Assembly: GCA_021397845.1 (NCBI GenBank)
Contig: CM038047.1
Location: 37,631,710-37,695,709, forward strand
Direction of reading: 5' to 3'
Source of the DNA: Areca catechu
Taxonomy: Eukaryota; Streptophyta; Magnoliopsida; Arecales; Arecaceae
Length of the DNA stretch: 64,000 bases
Below the pieces are notes generated by a model. It saw nothing but the letters and a program-made list of their open reading frames with translations, did not search any database and had not been told where the DNA came from. Position 1 is the first letter of the stretch; every line of letters begins with the position of its first letter. The position numbers and the translations under genes are program-made. Of this stretch, positions 9,615-20,614 are shown one piece after another.

Positions 9615-11900
9615 TCACTGGGGCGCAGGGTCGGCGCCGTCCGCCGGAGGTGCGGGCGCCTCCTCTTCAACTTCCACGACGACCGGCTCCGGAGGCGGTG
9701 TCGGGCCCGCGGCGTCATCGGTCGGGGGTGCTGCAGCTGCCGCCTGAGGCGTCGCTTGGGCCGTCCCGGAGGTCCTGCCCTCGCTCCCCGGCTTCCTGCC
9801 GCCAACGACGACCGCACTCAGGTCCAGTTGGGGGAAGAAGGCCCCCACCTTTTCCCGGCACATCCGGAACCCCTTCAGGAAGGAGTCCACGGCGGCCTCC
9901 CGGACTTCCGACGTAAACTCGTCGGAAGCCCGGAATTTGGGGACGGCCTCCAGCGCTTCCCGCTTCGCCGCCTCCAGGAGCCCGTTGATGTACGAGCTCC
10001 GGTCCTTCGCCATGGCCGCCTCCCGCCGGGCCTCGTCCAGCTGACGCTCCAGGAACAGTGAGTGGGCCTGCAGGCGGGCCTTCTCCGCCGCGTCCTCCTC
10101 AGTGCGGCGCTGGTTGGAGGTCCGCTCCTCCGCCAAGGAGGCCTCCAGTTCCTTGTTCCGCTCCTCGGAACGCGCCAGGTCGGACTGGAGGGCCTGCTTC
10201 TCCGCTCGCAGCTCGGCCCCCTTGTCCACCAAGTCCTTCACGTCGGCCGCGAGTTTTCCAAGCTTCTGCTCCCGCTCGGAGTCCCGCTTGGCGTTCCCTA
10301 CGAGGTAGTTCCTCAGTAGGAGGACGTCGTTCCCGATCTGCAAGGACAAAAGCAACATGTCAGTACCGAGGCAGGAGGCCTCGGATTGAAAGAGAAAAGA
10401 AGAGCTGAAGCTGAAGAACAGACTTACCGAGAAGAGCTGGGGCAGGATGCCGAGCAGCGCATCCGCGTAGTCCCGGCCGCCCCGAGCTCGGCGGTCCCAG
10501 GCGGTGGAAGCATACTCCATCACCCTCTCCGCCAGCCCTCGGTCGAGGATGACCGAGTCCCGGTGCGAGATTACCGGCGCTGGGCCCTTCGGGCCGATCC
10601 CTGCGACGGCCGCCCCTTCTGCTGGAGCCGCAGCCGACGGACCGGTGGTCGCCACTGGCGGTGCCGTCGGACTGCTGGCCGGAATGGGCCCGGCGGTGGG
10701 CAGAGCGGCGGGCGCCGGAGCTCCCTCGGCTGCACCGCCAGGTCGTGGAGCCGAGGTGCCAAGGGCGCCGCCCTGAGGAGGTCTGGGCGGAGAAACTGCG
10801 GCGGCTAGGCCGGGCGCGGTCGCCGCTGCGACCTCCCGGCTCGTCTCCGTGCGAGCCCTCTTCGCCACGGGCTCGTCCACGTCAACGACCTCCCTCTGAG
10901 CAGCCCCTTCCAGCAAGTTCTCCAATGAAAACTTCATCCCTGCAAAGTGGAGAAATCAAAAGGTTAGTTCAATCCTAAAAAGAGAGAGGGGGGAAGGGCA
11001 GAATTTAATGCGGAGCCAAATCTCACCGGTCTCCCGGATGGGACTGATGCCGGCCTCAAAAAGATTCTGCTCAGAAAGCAGAACCTCGAGCGACGGGACC
11101 ACGTCACTCAGGAGCTGGGAGTAAGCCTCCTGGTCCGCGGACTCGACCCGAGAACTCCGGTTCGGCGACCGGTCCGGTTCGCTCCAGGCCCAGTCGACGT
11201 CGTCGACCGAGGCAAAGAAAAACCGGTTCTTCCATCCCTTAACCGAAGAAGGGAGGTCGAACCGGAGACACCTGGGCCGGGGTGAAATATACCACCAGCC
11301 GTCATCGGTGGAGCATTTCTTCAGGGTGAACAGGGACCTGAAGAGCGAGAAACGGGCAACGAACCCATGGAAATGACAGAAGACGATGAAGGAGAAGATG
11401 ACCCGGATGGCATTAGGAGCCAGCTGGGCCGGGACGAGCCGGAAATGGCTGAGGAAGGAAAGGAAGAAAGGATGAAGAGGGAAACGAAGACCCCCGAGGA
11501 GGAAGTCTTCGTAGAAGGCAATACGGCCGGGGCCACTCATGGTGACACGCTCCCCGGACCGCGGAGCAAATAGATGGACAGATCCCGGGATGCCATAAGC
11601 ATCCCGGAGCAGAGAAAGATCACCTTCGGTCATGGTGGAGGCATGACCGGAGGGACCGGCGGGAAGAAACGGCGGAGCCGGGAGAGCAGCAAGAGCAGGA
11701 AGTGAACGGAGGGGCGCGGCAGGTGCAACCGGGGGGGACCGGATCCCCCTGGGGATGCCAATGGTGACACCCCCGGGTTGCAAACGCCGGCGGACCTCCT
11801 CTGGGATTACCTCCTCATCCGAGGAGGGAGAAGATGGAGTCCTCGGCCGGGATGGACCGGCCTCGTCCGGATTAGAAGAAACATGGCGACGGCGCGCCAT
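9615..11900 (-). CDS. Spliced antisense accessory gene of the gypsy element (702 aa)
   Basis: Three exons are read on the minus strand: 11900-11027, 10939-10428 and 10337-9615. Introns at 11026-10940 (87 nt, GTGAGA...TTGCAG) and 10427-10338 (90 nt, GTAAGT...TTGCAG) have consensus ends. The joined exons total 2,109 nt, exactly 703 codons including the stop, and both joins keep frame. Exon 1 encodes a Ser/Pro-rich start, then a region resembling the Pfam family called putative gypsy type transposon (short marks: TEGDLSLL, LRFPLHPFF, LAPNAI). Exon 2 is Ala/Pro-rich. Exon 3 is a Glu/Lys/Arg-rich coiled coil with an acidic Pro-rich tail. The gene faces pol tail to tail. Antisense ORFs at this place are known in Tat elements, but their function is unknown. 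Whether this copy is expressed cannot be told from sequence. Confidence 0.82.
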
Positions 11901-12370
11901 GGAGAAGAAAAGAAGAAAAGGATTGAATGATCGAAGGAGAAGGAGGAGGGCTAGAGAAGAGGAAGACGCTTACCCAAAAATGCACAGGCGGGCGCAAGCA
12001 GCAGAAGTTGTTAGCCTGCAGCAAACCGCCCACGAAGCAAGGGAAAAGGCCTCGTTCTGGAAAGTCCCCTCCCTTTCAGACTCAGCCGGCAGCAGCCGTA
12101 CCCATCATTCCGTCTCAGGCCACTGGATGGTCGCCACGTGGGCACACGCCCGACACCGACGCCTCGTTAGCAGAGTAACGGCCTCTGCCCCGAAGCGACG
12201 CATTGATTGCGGGCAAGTGGACGACGCGTGGCGACTCCCCATTGGTCTCCAGCCGCATCGAGCCACGACGAGTGAAGATCGTGCCAATTATGAAGCAAGA
12301 TCTTCGCCTCCCCACGTCATGTCTGCAATTAATCCCGACGTTCCGTTCTACGATGCCCCGACGGAACGGC
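11901..12370. other. Noncoding segment between the antisense gene and the 3' LTR
   Basis: This stretch of about 470 bp lies upstream of the antisense gene's ATG and before the polypurine tract. It would have to hold that gene's promoter and 5' UTR, unless transcription starts inside the 3' LTR. No clear TATA box was picked out. ORFs here show no recognisable domain. Confidence 0.5.
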
Positions 12371-12385
12371 GGGCTGGGGGGCAAC
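12371..12385 (+). promoter_or_regulatory. Polypurine tract of the gypsy element
   Basis: A G-rich tract, gggctggggggcaac, directly precedes the 3' LTR. This is the expected position for the plus-strand primer of reverse transcription. It is not purely purine, so its exact borders are uncertain. Confidence 0.6.
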
Positions 12386-14121
12386 TGTTACATCCGTGAC
12401 AGTGACGTGGCCAGGCTCAGGTATCGCCGAATGCGAACGAGCCACGTGTGAGTTTTCCCGCCAGAATCAGCGCCACGCCCTTAAAGCTGGGGTCGGCAAG
12501 ATCGCGCCACCCGACGATTATCCGAGAGCAGACCGCCCAGGCCGAGGTCGAGCTCGGCGCGGGGTTCCTCCACCGACTCATCTGCGCCCGCGCGCGAAGG
12601 AGACGACCCAAGTGAGGTCGGCCGAGGTCGGCTGACCCTTCGCCTTGCGCCAGGTGGCCACCCGGAAACGGGCCCACCTCGGTCGAGGCCAGGCGATCTC
12701 CTGCCGCCTCGCCAGGTGTCCGCCCAGGAGGGGCCCGCCTGGGCCGAGGTCGGCCGACCCTTCGCCTTGCGCCAGGTGGCCACCCGGAGACGGGTCCATC
12801 TCGGTCGAAGCCAGGCGATCTCCTGCCACCTCGCTAGGTGTCCACCCAAGAGGGGTCCACCTAGGCCGAGGTCGGCTGACCCTTCGCCTTGCGCCAGGTG
12901 GCCACCCGGAGACGGGTCCACCTCGGCCGAAGCCAGACGACCTTCTGCCGCCTCGCCAGGTGTCCACCCAGGAGGGGTCCACCTAGTGCGAGGTCGGCTG
13001 ACCCTTCGCCTTGCGCCAGGTGGCCACCCGGAGACGGGTCCACCTCGGCCGAAGCCAGGCGGCCTCCTGCCGCCTCGCCAGGTGTCTACCCAGGAGGGGT
13101 CCACCTAGTGCGAGGTCGGCCGACCCTTCGCCTTGCGCCAGGTGGCCACCCGGAGACGGGCCCACCTCGGCCGAAGCCAGGCGACCCTCTGCCGCCTCGC
13201 CAGGTGTCCACCCAGGAGGGGTCCACCTAAGCCGAGGTCGGCCAATCCCTCGCCTCTCGCCAATTGGCCCCCGGAGATAGGTCCAACTCAGCCGAGGCCA
13301 GACCGCTCGTACGGAGAGGCCCCCGGGGAAGGCGACGGGTCCCGAGGCCATCCCTCGGGCCGTACCGACCCCAGACGGCGTCCCGTACGGAGGGCGGCGG
13401 CACGCGGAACGTCACTTACATTGGCCCGGCAGGTCCCGCGGTCGAGAGACCCGATCCTGACGGAACAGGGCCCATAAACGGATAGCGCCCACGCCCGGGG
13501 AAAAGAGCACCCTCACGAAGCCCGAGGCCTGACGACTTGCCGCTCTGCCAGCGCCGCCTTCCCTCTTTTTCTCTTCTGTCCTTGCCTTTTTCCTGCTGGG
13601 CCCGGCGGACGAGGTCGGAAAGCCGCCTGGCCTCCTTCACCAAAAAGGGAAAAGAAAGGAAGACAGGGAGGAGGAGTTTTCGAGGGAGAAAAGGACAAGC
13701 GCACGACGGAAGGAGATAAAGAGGGAAGGATCCAAAGACTGCAAGGTAAGCCAATGAGCCTGGGGACAAGAAGGAAAGACCGGCATAAGGCCTCGCTGGG
13801 AGGAAGAAAACCAGGGATCCCGAGAAGGGAATACTGGACGCGAGCTCGGCGGGCAGGCCCAGCCGGGATTCCGGTCCCCGGCGCTTTCCCTTCACCAGTT
13901 AACTCTCCAAACCTGAGACCCTCCAGGGGGCCTGGGAGGGAGAGTCTGTTCCTCCACGTCGTCTACTGACTTGACCGTCGGAGCCCCCTCGCCGGAATCC
14001 CCGGCCAGGGTCCTCTAACCCCTTTGTTGCAGGCTTCTCGCAGGAAGGGAGGCTCCTTTGCCAGGCGGTCAGGAAGGATCGGCTGATCCTCTGCACGGGC
14101 GCGGCGACGAGGACGGCAACA
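12386..14121 (+). repeat. 3' LTR of the gypsy element
   Basis: Same length as the 5' LTR (1,736 bp) and colinear with it; about 16 single-base differences, all G/A or C/T, were counted by eye. It ends ggacggcaaca, followed by the tttgg duplication. The donor-like site (13745/13746) and acceptor-like site (ending 14032) seen in the 5' LTR are both kept. Confidence 0.95.
12632..13241 (+). repeat. 122-bp tandem array inside the 3' LTR
   Basis: Counterpart of the array at 1631-2240, with the same number and order of units and a few transitions between copies. The equal copy number shows no expansion or loss since insertion. Confidence 0.88.
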
Positions 14122-14264
14122 TTTGGTAACTAACTTGAGTATTGGAGGCTCCCCATCAAAAACATTTCTAGCTAGAGAATTCTTGTATAGTGCCAGCCCT
14201 CTTCTTTGACTTCCTTGATAATAACATCCATTCATCTCGAAGTTACTGACCGAGATGCCAACTC
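14122..14264 (+). repeat. Remainder of the second 167-bp duplication unit, with the right TSD
   Basis: Positions 14122-14126 are the right copy of tttgg. The sequence from there to about 14264 repeats 1213-1355 almost exactly. Together with 1366-1384 it completes the second unit of the pre-insertion tandem duplication. Confidence 0.78.
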
Positions 14265-14950
14265 GAGAGCTAGTAGCAATAGTATAGATGTCTCTTTTCT
14301 CCAAGTTTTATTATAATTATATATTATCTATGTAGTTTAATAAATATTTATAACTTTAAGATGGATGTTTTACTTATTCCCCCTTCCTAGAAATAAGAAT
14401 TAAAGTGAAATAACCATTTTGATGAAAGTGTAGTTATGATAGTGTGAGATATGAATATAGATGATTAGAGCTTCATGCATGAGGTAACTTGCTAGGGATT
14501 CACTTTAGAATTAATTATCATTAAAAATTATATGATTTCATTGGTCTAATATTCAAATTAAGTTATTTCAATTATTGTTAATTGTTAGACCATCTGATCT
14601 AATAATTCTAAGCATAACCACCAAATTCAAAGATCTAAGTCAAACGATACCAAAACCTCAACAATCTAGTATTGGGCAAAAAAGATATTTATGCAATAAT
14701 AATATAATTACTACTTAATATGCTAGTAATACCTGAAGAGAGAGCAAGTCATCCTTTACACTACATTCTATTTATTCGACATGAGAGATGCTACTCAAAT
14801 CATTCAAAAACTATGAGTAGCCTCCAAACTTCCTTTGGATCATTGGTGATAGCTAGAAAACGAGTTACACCTTGTATTACTCTCAATCTAATATCTTATT
14901 GTTATGAAGTGCTTGCCCAAAGGATCGTATAAAAATTTTTAATGATATTC
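14265..14950. other. AT-rich stretch without recognised gene
   Basis: I see no domain, no tRNA-like structure and no convincing ORF. It probably contains the decayed left end of the copia element and leftover sequence of the older LTR-like region at 1-1198. Confidence 0.4.
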
Positions 14951-15021
14951 TAAGCACCTGGATATAACCTAAATATTTTTTTTAGCTATTTCAAGTCTTC
15001 CTTACACCAGGTCCTTGGAAA

Positions 15022-15339
15022 CTATTTAAAACCATAAATGGCTCGTTGCAGATGACAAACCTTCATTTTCTCCTCCTTAATCACATAACCTAAAGGTTGG
15101 TCGATATATACTTCTTCTTCCAATTCTTTATAAAGAAAGGTATTTTTAACATTTAATTGATGAAGAGTCCAATCCAAGTTGATAATAAGTGAAAGTATAA
15201 CTTGTGCAAAGTTTAACTGAGCCACAGGAAAAAATGTTTCAAAATAATCTATCCCATATATTTGTGTAAAATCTTTTGTTACCAGTCTTGCTTCCAATCT
15301 CTCTACAGATCCATCAGGAAGATATTTAATAGTATACAC
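15022..15339 (-). pseudogene. Copia reverse transcriptase fragment
   Basis: A 105-aa open stretch carries Ty1/copia RT features: ARLVTKDFTQIYGIDYFETF near the start, then a segment ending LHQLNVKNTFLYKELEEEVY, and finally IYGFK. In intact relatives this last part is followed by QSPR-type sequence and the YVDD motif; here the frame meets a stop straight after YGFK. The normally conserved DV before the catalytic block is altered to NV. It is a broken fragment and cannot encode a working enzyme. Confidence 0.85.
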
Positions 15340-15869
15340 CCATCAGTATTTTACGATCTTCATTTTTGGGGTAGATCAATGAGAGTCCATGTGTTTCTAG
15401 ATATTAAGGCCTTCATCTCATCATTTATAGCATCCTTTCATCCGAGTACAACAATAGCCTCTGCAAGGTCTTAGGAATAGTAATAGAGGATTGAGAAGAT
15501 ATAAATAAACTAATAATACTCTAAGATAGATGAAGAGTAGAGATGTAATTTGATATAGGATAAGTTACATATTTTTTACCTTTCCTCAAGGCCATGGGAG
15601 TATCAAGTTCAGACTAAGATAGATCTATAAAACTAGAAGAAGGATCAGTGGATACATGAGTAGGTACCTTGGCTTCAAGAGATCTACCATAGTTAGTTTT
15701 CTTGTACCGAGAGTAAACCTGTAAATATTTTTCAATCTAACTTGATGAATCTACAACCTTCAAATTAGGTTCCTCTACATCCATGATAGTAACAGGCAAG
15801 GAAATTGGACTATAAACGATAAACTAGCTTAATGCTTCTCCCTTATATGAGTAATAAGGTGTGGTTTCA

Positions 15870-16640
15870 AAAAAATGTGAATCATAACTAATAAGTGTTC
15901 TCCTACTTATAGGATCATGACATTTATATCATTTTTGGATTCGAAAATATCCGATGAAGTTGCTTTTAACAGCCTTAGGAGATAACTTGTTTAGGACATT
16001 ATGTAAATGAACAAAGTAACGATAGCCAAAAACTCTAGGTAGAATTGAAAAGATATTCTCTTTGGAAAAGATAATTTAGAAGGAAGATTTTTTATTCAGA
16101 ACATGCAAAGGAGTATGATTAATTAGGAAATATGCAGTAAGAAGTGCATCACCCAAAACATCTTAGAAACAAATATATGAAATAGGATTACTCAAGCTAT
16201 CTCTAAAAGATGACAATTTTTACATTATACTATTCCATTTTATTTTGGGATATAAATACAAAAGGTTTGGTGGACAATATCATGATTTTGACAGAAGGTT
16301 GCCAATTCAGTTTGAACATACTCCAAAGCATTGTCAATTCTAAGAATCTTGATGGAGACACCAAATTAAGTCTTTATTTTATGATAAAAGGAGATGAATA
16401 CATCAAGCATCTTAGATCAACTTTTTAAAAGATAAAATCATGTCATCCGAGAATAATCATCTATGAATGACACAAAATAATGATGACCATAGATAGAGGG
16501 GATCCATAATGGACCCTAGATATCAAAATGAATGACATCAAATGGTGCAAAACTCCTAGACCTAGTATTACTGGGATATGATTGATGTGTGTGTTTGCTT
16601 AATTGACAGCTTCACACTCAACAGTAAACTCACTAAACAT
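15870..16640 (-). pseudogene. Copia integrase core and C-terminal remnants
   Basis: On the minus strand around 16560-16440 the translation includes FDVIHFDIWGPL and FVSFIDDYSRM, typical of the copia integrase core. Around 16010-15870 it includes LSPKAVKSNFIGY and DPISRRTLISYDSHFFE, typical of the region after the core. The pieces are separated by stops and frame changes. They link the pre-integrase fragment on the right to the RT fragment on the left, which supports a single original element. Confidence 0.75.
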
Positions 16641-16745
16641 GAAAGAAATCATCTGACAGATAATATGAATAGATGGATGTCCTAGGCAAGCATGCCATTG
16701 AAGGACAAATATATCACGAGTAGAAGTAGAAGTGGCATCAATATA

Positions 16746-17075
16746 CTAAGTAATAGATCTCCTGAAGTAATCAAAATAATAGAGTCCTCCTTTCTCATGG
16801 CCTCCAGCAATCGTCCTCTTCGTCTTGAGATCGTGGATAATACAAGAGTCAGAGAAAAAAGTCACATTACATCCTAGGAATTTAATAAGTTGACTAATAG
16901 ATAATAAGCTAATAAAAAATTTATGAATAAATAGAATAAAGGGCAAGGAAGGAGAAGATGCTAAAGAGATATTATCATATCCAATTATAAAAGAATTAGA
17001 TCCATCAGCCAAATACACACTACAATAGATAAGACTTGGATTAATAGTAGACAATAGGTTCTTTCTACCTATCAT
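16746..17075 (-). pseudogene. Copia protease/pre-integrase fragment
   Basis: A 109-aa open stretch contains LLSISQLIKFLGCNVTFF and HEKGGLYYFD, which match the region between protease and the integrase zinc finger in plant copia elements. The protease DSGA motif would lie just upstream, where the frame is not preserved. The solo LTR starts about 120 bp to the right and separates this fragment from Gag. Confidence 0.75.
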
Positions 17076-17194
17076 ATATGCAGTGGCTCCAGAGTCAATG
17101 ATCCAATGAAATAAAAATTAGGTGGCACATAAACCTACTATACCTGAATGGGCAATTTGTGTTGCAAAATTCTGAGATGTAGATATTTGAGTCT

Positions 17195-18622
17195 TGTTGC
17201 CCAACTAAAGCAACCCAAGAGGGGGGTGAATTGGATTTTAAAAACTTTTGCAAGGATTAAAATAAGAGCTAGTGTGTTTACAAAGTGTTTGTGTGATTAA
17301 TAAAAGTATGCAGCAGAAGTAACAATATAAATGCAAGAAAAAATAGATAAGCAACCATAAACATAAGAATTTATAGTGGTTCAGTGCACGCCAAGCACCT
17401 ACGTCCACTCTGCAAGGTCCACTTGGGTATTTCACTATAATCCTTCCTTGATTACAGTAGATTAGTTTTTCCGAGCTCACTAATCAAAATTTCTTGATTT
17501 TTACAAGGCTAACCAAAAATCTAGTTGATTTTTATGAGGCTCACCAACAACCTAGTTGGTTTTTCAAACAAGGCTCACCAACAACCCATACACTAGTCTC
17601 AATTCACTTAAAACTAGGAACAACAAGATAAATCAAGTATAATGTAAGAGTACAATAAGCTTTCAAAATAAAAGCAAATATCTCTTTGAAGCTCTTTGAA
17701 TGTTGTTGAGAAGCTTGTTTTCAGGTTATTGAAGCCTTAATCAATGCTTGAGAGTTGGACTTGAATGCTTTTTCAATGCTCTTGAATGCTTGAAGGCTCA
17801 ACTTCACTTGAAACTAATGAATACTCATTAGTTCTCTCATTTGTTCTCAATAGATGCTTCCCTCTTGTATTTGGTTCACTTTAAATACCTTTTTAAGTCT
17901 TAAATGACCGTTTGTGATCGTTGAAGAGGAGAAAATAGTCGTTAAACATAAAAAGGACCAAATATGCACTTCAAAAAATTAGCCATTACTGTTCATCCAG
18001 ACCTACAAGTATCGATACTTCAAGTCAAAAGTTGACTCATGTGTCAACACTTGAATCAACACTGGATCAAAAATATTTTTTGAAGCTCTCTAGAGTATTC
18101 TGGTATGTCAACATTTCTTTTGGTGAGTCGATACTTCAACTTCATGAGTCGACACTTGGACAAAATCTAGAATTTAGCATGTTCTATCTTCATTTTGGTC
18201 TCAGGTCTTGAGTCAACACTTGCTTGATCATGAGTCGATACTTCATGCAAGCCGGCTAAAACTCTTTTTGCATATCAGCTCAAGATTCTGTGAGTCAATA
18301 CTTTGAGTCGATACTTGATTTTCATGAGTCGACACTTGCTGAAACTTTGCTGGAACTGCTAAAACTTTGCTGAAACATTACTGAAACTTTGATAATTTCA
18401 AAATTTGACTCCTTCAAGGTCATTCTTGTATGCCAAAGTCCATATACTTGAAATTTCATTGATTTAGGTGAGTTCTTCAATAATTTAACAAGCATTTGAG
18501 TTCTTCAACACAGTATAGCTTTGATGAGTACCTTAATCTGCTAAACATACTTATAACATATAGTTAGTACTTAAATATACTTAAGTATTTTATTACTATC
18601 AAAATCAAGACAGAAGTCAACA
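17195..18622. mobile_element. Solo LTR (1,428 bp) nested in the copia element
   Basis: The segment starts tgttgcccaac, ends agtcaaca and is flanked on both sides by agtct (17190-17194 and 18623-18627). TG...CA ends plus a 5-bp duplication and no internal coding region indicate a solo LTR, left after recombination between two LTRs. It carries a gaggggggtgaattgg stretch near the left end and a cluster of gagtcgacacttg-like motifs near the right. The parent family was not identified, and orientation is not certain. Confidence 0.85.
18005..18340. repeat. Cluster of short degenerate motifs in the solo LTR
   Basis: Variants of gagtcgacacttg and gagtcgatacttc recur around ten times at irregular spacing, for example near 18126, 18155, 18213, 18233, 18292, 18306 and 18328. 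They look like dispersed copies of one 12-14-bp element rather than a strict tandem array. A regulatory role in LTR transcription is possible but untested. Confidence 0.6.
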
Positions 18623-18627
18623 AGTCT

Positions 18628-19578
18628 GAAGGCCCTGAATAATTTTGTTCACTTCCTTCTTGGTAATATAATCAGAACTGGATTCCATTGATTATTACCT
18701 AGAGTAGGATAGCCTCCAATAGGGTTGGAAAGATCTCCCTCAATAACAAGGTTTGCCCAATATGGCTTTTCATGTAATTTCTAGCATTTATCCATCCTAT
18801 GATTATTCTGATGATAATGAGAACAAACACGAGAAGATCTACCAGACTTACCTTGGCCTCTCCCTCTTCCATCTCGACCACGTGAAGAAGTTGACCTAAT
18901 AAGAGCAAAATTATCCTGAAGAGGAATGGAGGAAAATTTTTCATGATCCTTAGCTACGTGCTATAATTGGACAAAGGCTTCATTCATCGAAGGAATGGAG
19001 GAGTTAGCCAATATGTGATCTCTGATTGAATGTAATTCTAGATTCAGCCTATATAGGAAGATGGAGACATACAATTCAGATCTCTATTATTTTAATTCTT
19101 TTAAGTAGCTAGTCAGAGGTTGATACAGATTGAGCTCATCTATAATACTTTTGACATTGCTAAAATACTTTGTTAAAGATCTATCTTCTTAGAATTTGCT
19201 GAATGCCCTCTTATACAGATCAAAATTTTTACTTTGATTCTTTTCTTGAGCAAAGGTAATTTTTATATCTTACCATAAAAATTTTGCAGTATCATGAAAC
19301 ATAAAAGAAGCAATAATATTTTATTCTATGCTATTCCAAAGCCAGATGATTACCTAATTATTTTCTTTCCTCCATCATTTTCAGGCTAGGTGAGTAGTGT
19401 ATGGAGGATCATCATAAATATAATCAAGTCTATCTTTAGCACTCAAAATTTTTTCTATCACTTTTGATCTTAATAAGAAGTTGGACATCCTGGTAAGTTT
19501 AATGATAGTGATTTAAGATATCTCATATTATTGGACAGATTGTTGAATAAAGAATGAGGTTGGCTTATCATCAGCCAT
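18628..19578 (-). pseudogene. Copia Gag remnant with zinc knuckle
   Basis: The start is the ATG at about 19578 (MADDKPTS). The minus-strand translation shows SKVIEKILSAKDRLDYIYDD, then a region typical of plant copia Gag (SIPSMNEAFVQL), a Gly/Arg-rich stretch (SRGRDGRGRGKSGRSSR) and a CCHC-like knuckle (CSHYHQNNHRMDKC). Several stops interrupt the frame. Gag would have formed the virus-like particle. The left end abuts the TSD of the solo LTR. Confidence 0.75.
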
Positions 19579-20420
19579 AGTTTTCATAGTAAAGAATAAC
19601 AATAACCGAGTAGCAAGTACTCCGAAGGTCCAAGAGTTTTAGTTAGGATAAGAAGATAATTCTAGAAATTTAGAGCCAGTGGCAAAAAAATTCAAAGGAT
19701 ATAAACTTGATTTAAATAAGCAATAACATAAGGCTTTTAATTAGATATGTGAAGGTAAAAGAAATAGGTAACACAATGTATCATCAAGAAAGGCCAGTGG
19801 CAGTAAATAAAAGAGAAATGACACCATGAAGGGACAAGCGACAATAAAAAAAAAAATCTAGTATGGAAAGCAATAGCAAAAAATTCAGTATCAGTTTTTT
19901 TTTTTTTTTAAGATGACAGGGTTTTTATGGAGAGGAAAAAGTGGAAGAGAGGTAGCAGGTTGTTGGTGATGAAGGCTAGGATTTAGGGATGGTGTCAGGA
20001 CTCTTTAGAAGTTAGGGTTTTAGAAGTGGAAGGAAAACAACAACATAAGGATGGCGGCTAGGGTTTCTTTCTTCTCTTTTTTTTGAGTTGATGGGATGGC
20101 TAGATTAGAAAAAGAGGATGAGACAATAGCATATTTTTTTGGATGGCTAAAATTTTTTTCTCTTACCCCCTCCTTTTTTTGTATTGATGGGATGGCTACA
20201 GAAGAGAAAGAAGAAGAGAAGGTGGCAGCAGCAGAAGCAGTAGTAACAAGCAATTTTTTTAGAGTAGTCAGCAGCAAGTTTTTCTTTTTTTTATGTTGGA
20301 GAAGATAACAACTAGGATTTTGGAGGAAAGGTGGTAATAGTAGCAAAGAAGAAGAAGAGGGAAGAGAAAAGAAAGGGCAGCTAGAGAGAGGAGGGAAAAG
20401 GAGAGGATGGCAAGGAACCT

Positions 20421-20432
20421 ATTCTAATACCA
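20421..20432 (-). promoter_or_regulatory. Primer-binding site of the copia element
   Basis: On the minus strand the bases next to the LTR read tggtattagaat, one change from the initiator-Met tRNA complement tggtatcagag over its first part. Most plant copia elements use this primer. It marks the inner edge of the right-hand (5') LTR. Confidence 0.65.
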
Positions 20433-20614
20433 TGCTGAAGAGAAATTGCCTACTTAATCTAAACAATCAGGTAAACAAATCTTTATATAGACAACATAAA
20501 TAAAATATCCTTTTAAGTTATCCTTGTCATAATATTATAATATAATAATTGCTGAAGGATAAGATAGGTAAAGTGAAAAATAATATAAATAACTAAATCT
20601 CAGTATAACTTAAC
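20433..20614 (-). repeat. Probable 5' LTR of the copia element (about 182 bp)
   Basis: In minus orientation it begins tgttaagttatactgag and ends cttcagca, directly before the primer-binding site. The short length is usual for this class. There is no partner LTR in the window to confirm the borders, so the outer end is inferred from the TG start. Confidence 0.5.

Larger units (their letters stand above)
1385..14121 (+). mobile_element. Complete Ty3/gypsy LTR retrotransposon, Tat type, 12.7 kb
   Basis: Both LTRs are 1,736 bp, start tgttac, end ggcaaca and are flanked by the duplication tttgg. Between them lie, in order, a primer-binding-like site, an uninterrupted gag-pol ORF, a 120-bp tandem array, a gene on the opposite strand and a G-rich tract before the 3' LTR. 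The order protease, RT, RNase H, second RNase H, integrase, together with an extra antisense gene, is characteristic of the Tat lineage. By hand count the LTRs differ at about 16 sites, all transitions, so insertion is recent. The element is much more GC-rich than its surroundings. Nothing in the main ORF is broken, so it may be autonomous. Confidence 0.95.
14951..20614 (-). mobile_element. Degenerate Ty1/copia retrotransposon, minus strand, truncated at its 3' end
   Basis: Read on the minus strand from the right: a short LTR (20614-20433), a primer-binding site, a long leader, Gag from an ATG at about 19578 with a CCHC-like knuckle near 18830, protease/pre-integrase sequence (17075-16746), integrase (about 16640-16440), the integrase C-terminal region (about 16050-15870) and RT (15339-15022). 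This order, integrase before RT, defines Ty1/copia. Many in-frame stops and frameshifts are present. The second LTR was not found, so the element is truncated near 14,950. A solo LTR later inserted at 17195-18622. Confidence 0.85.
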
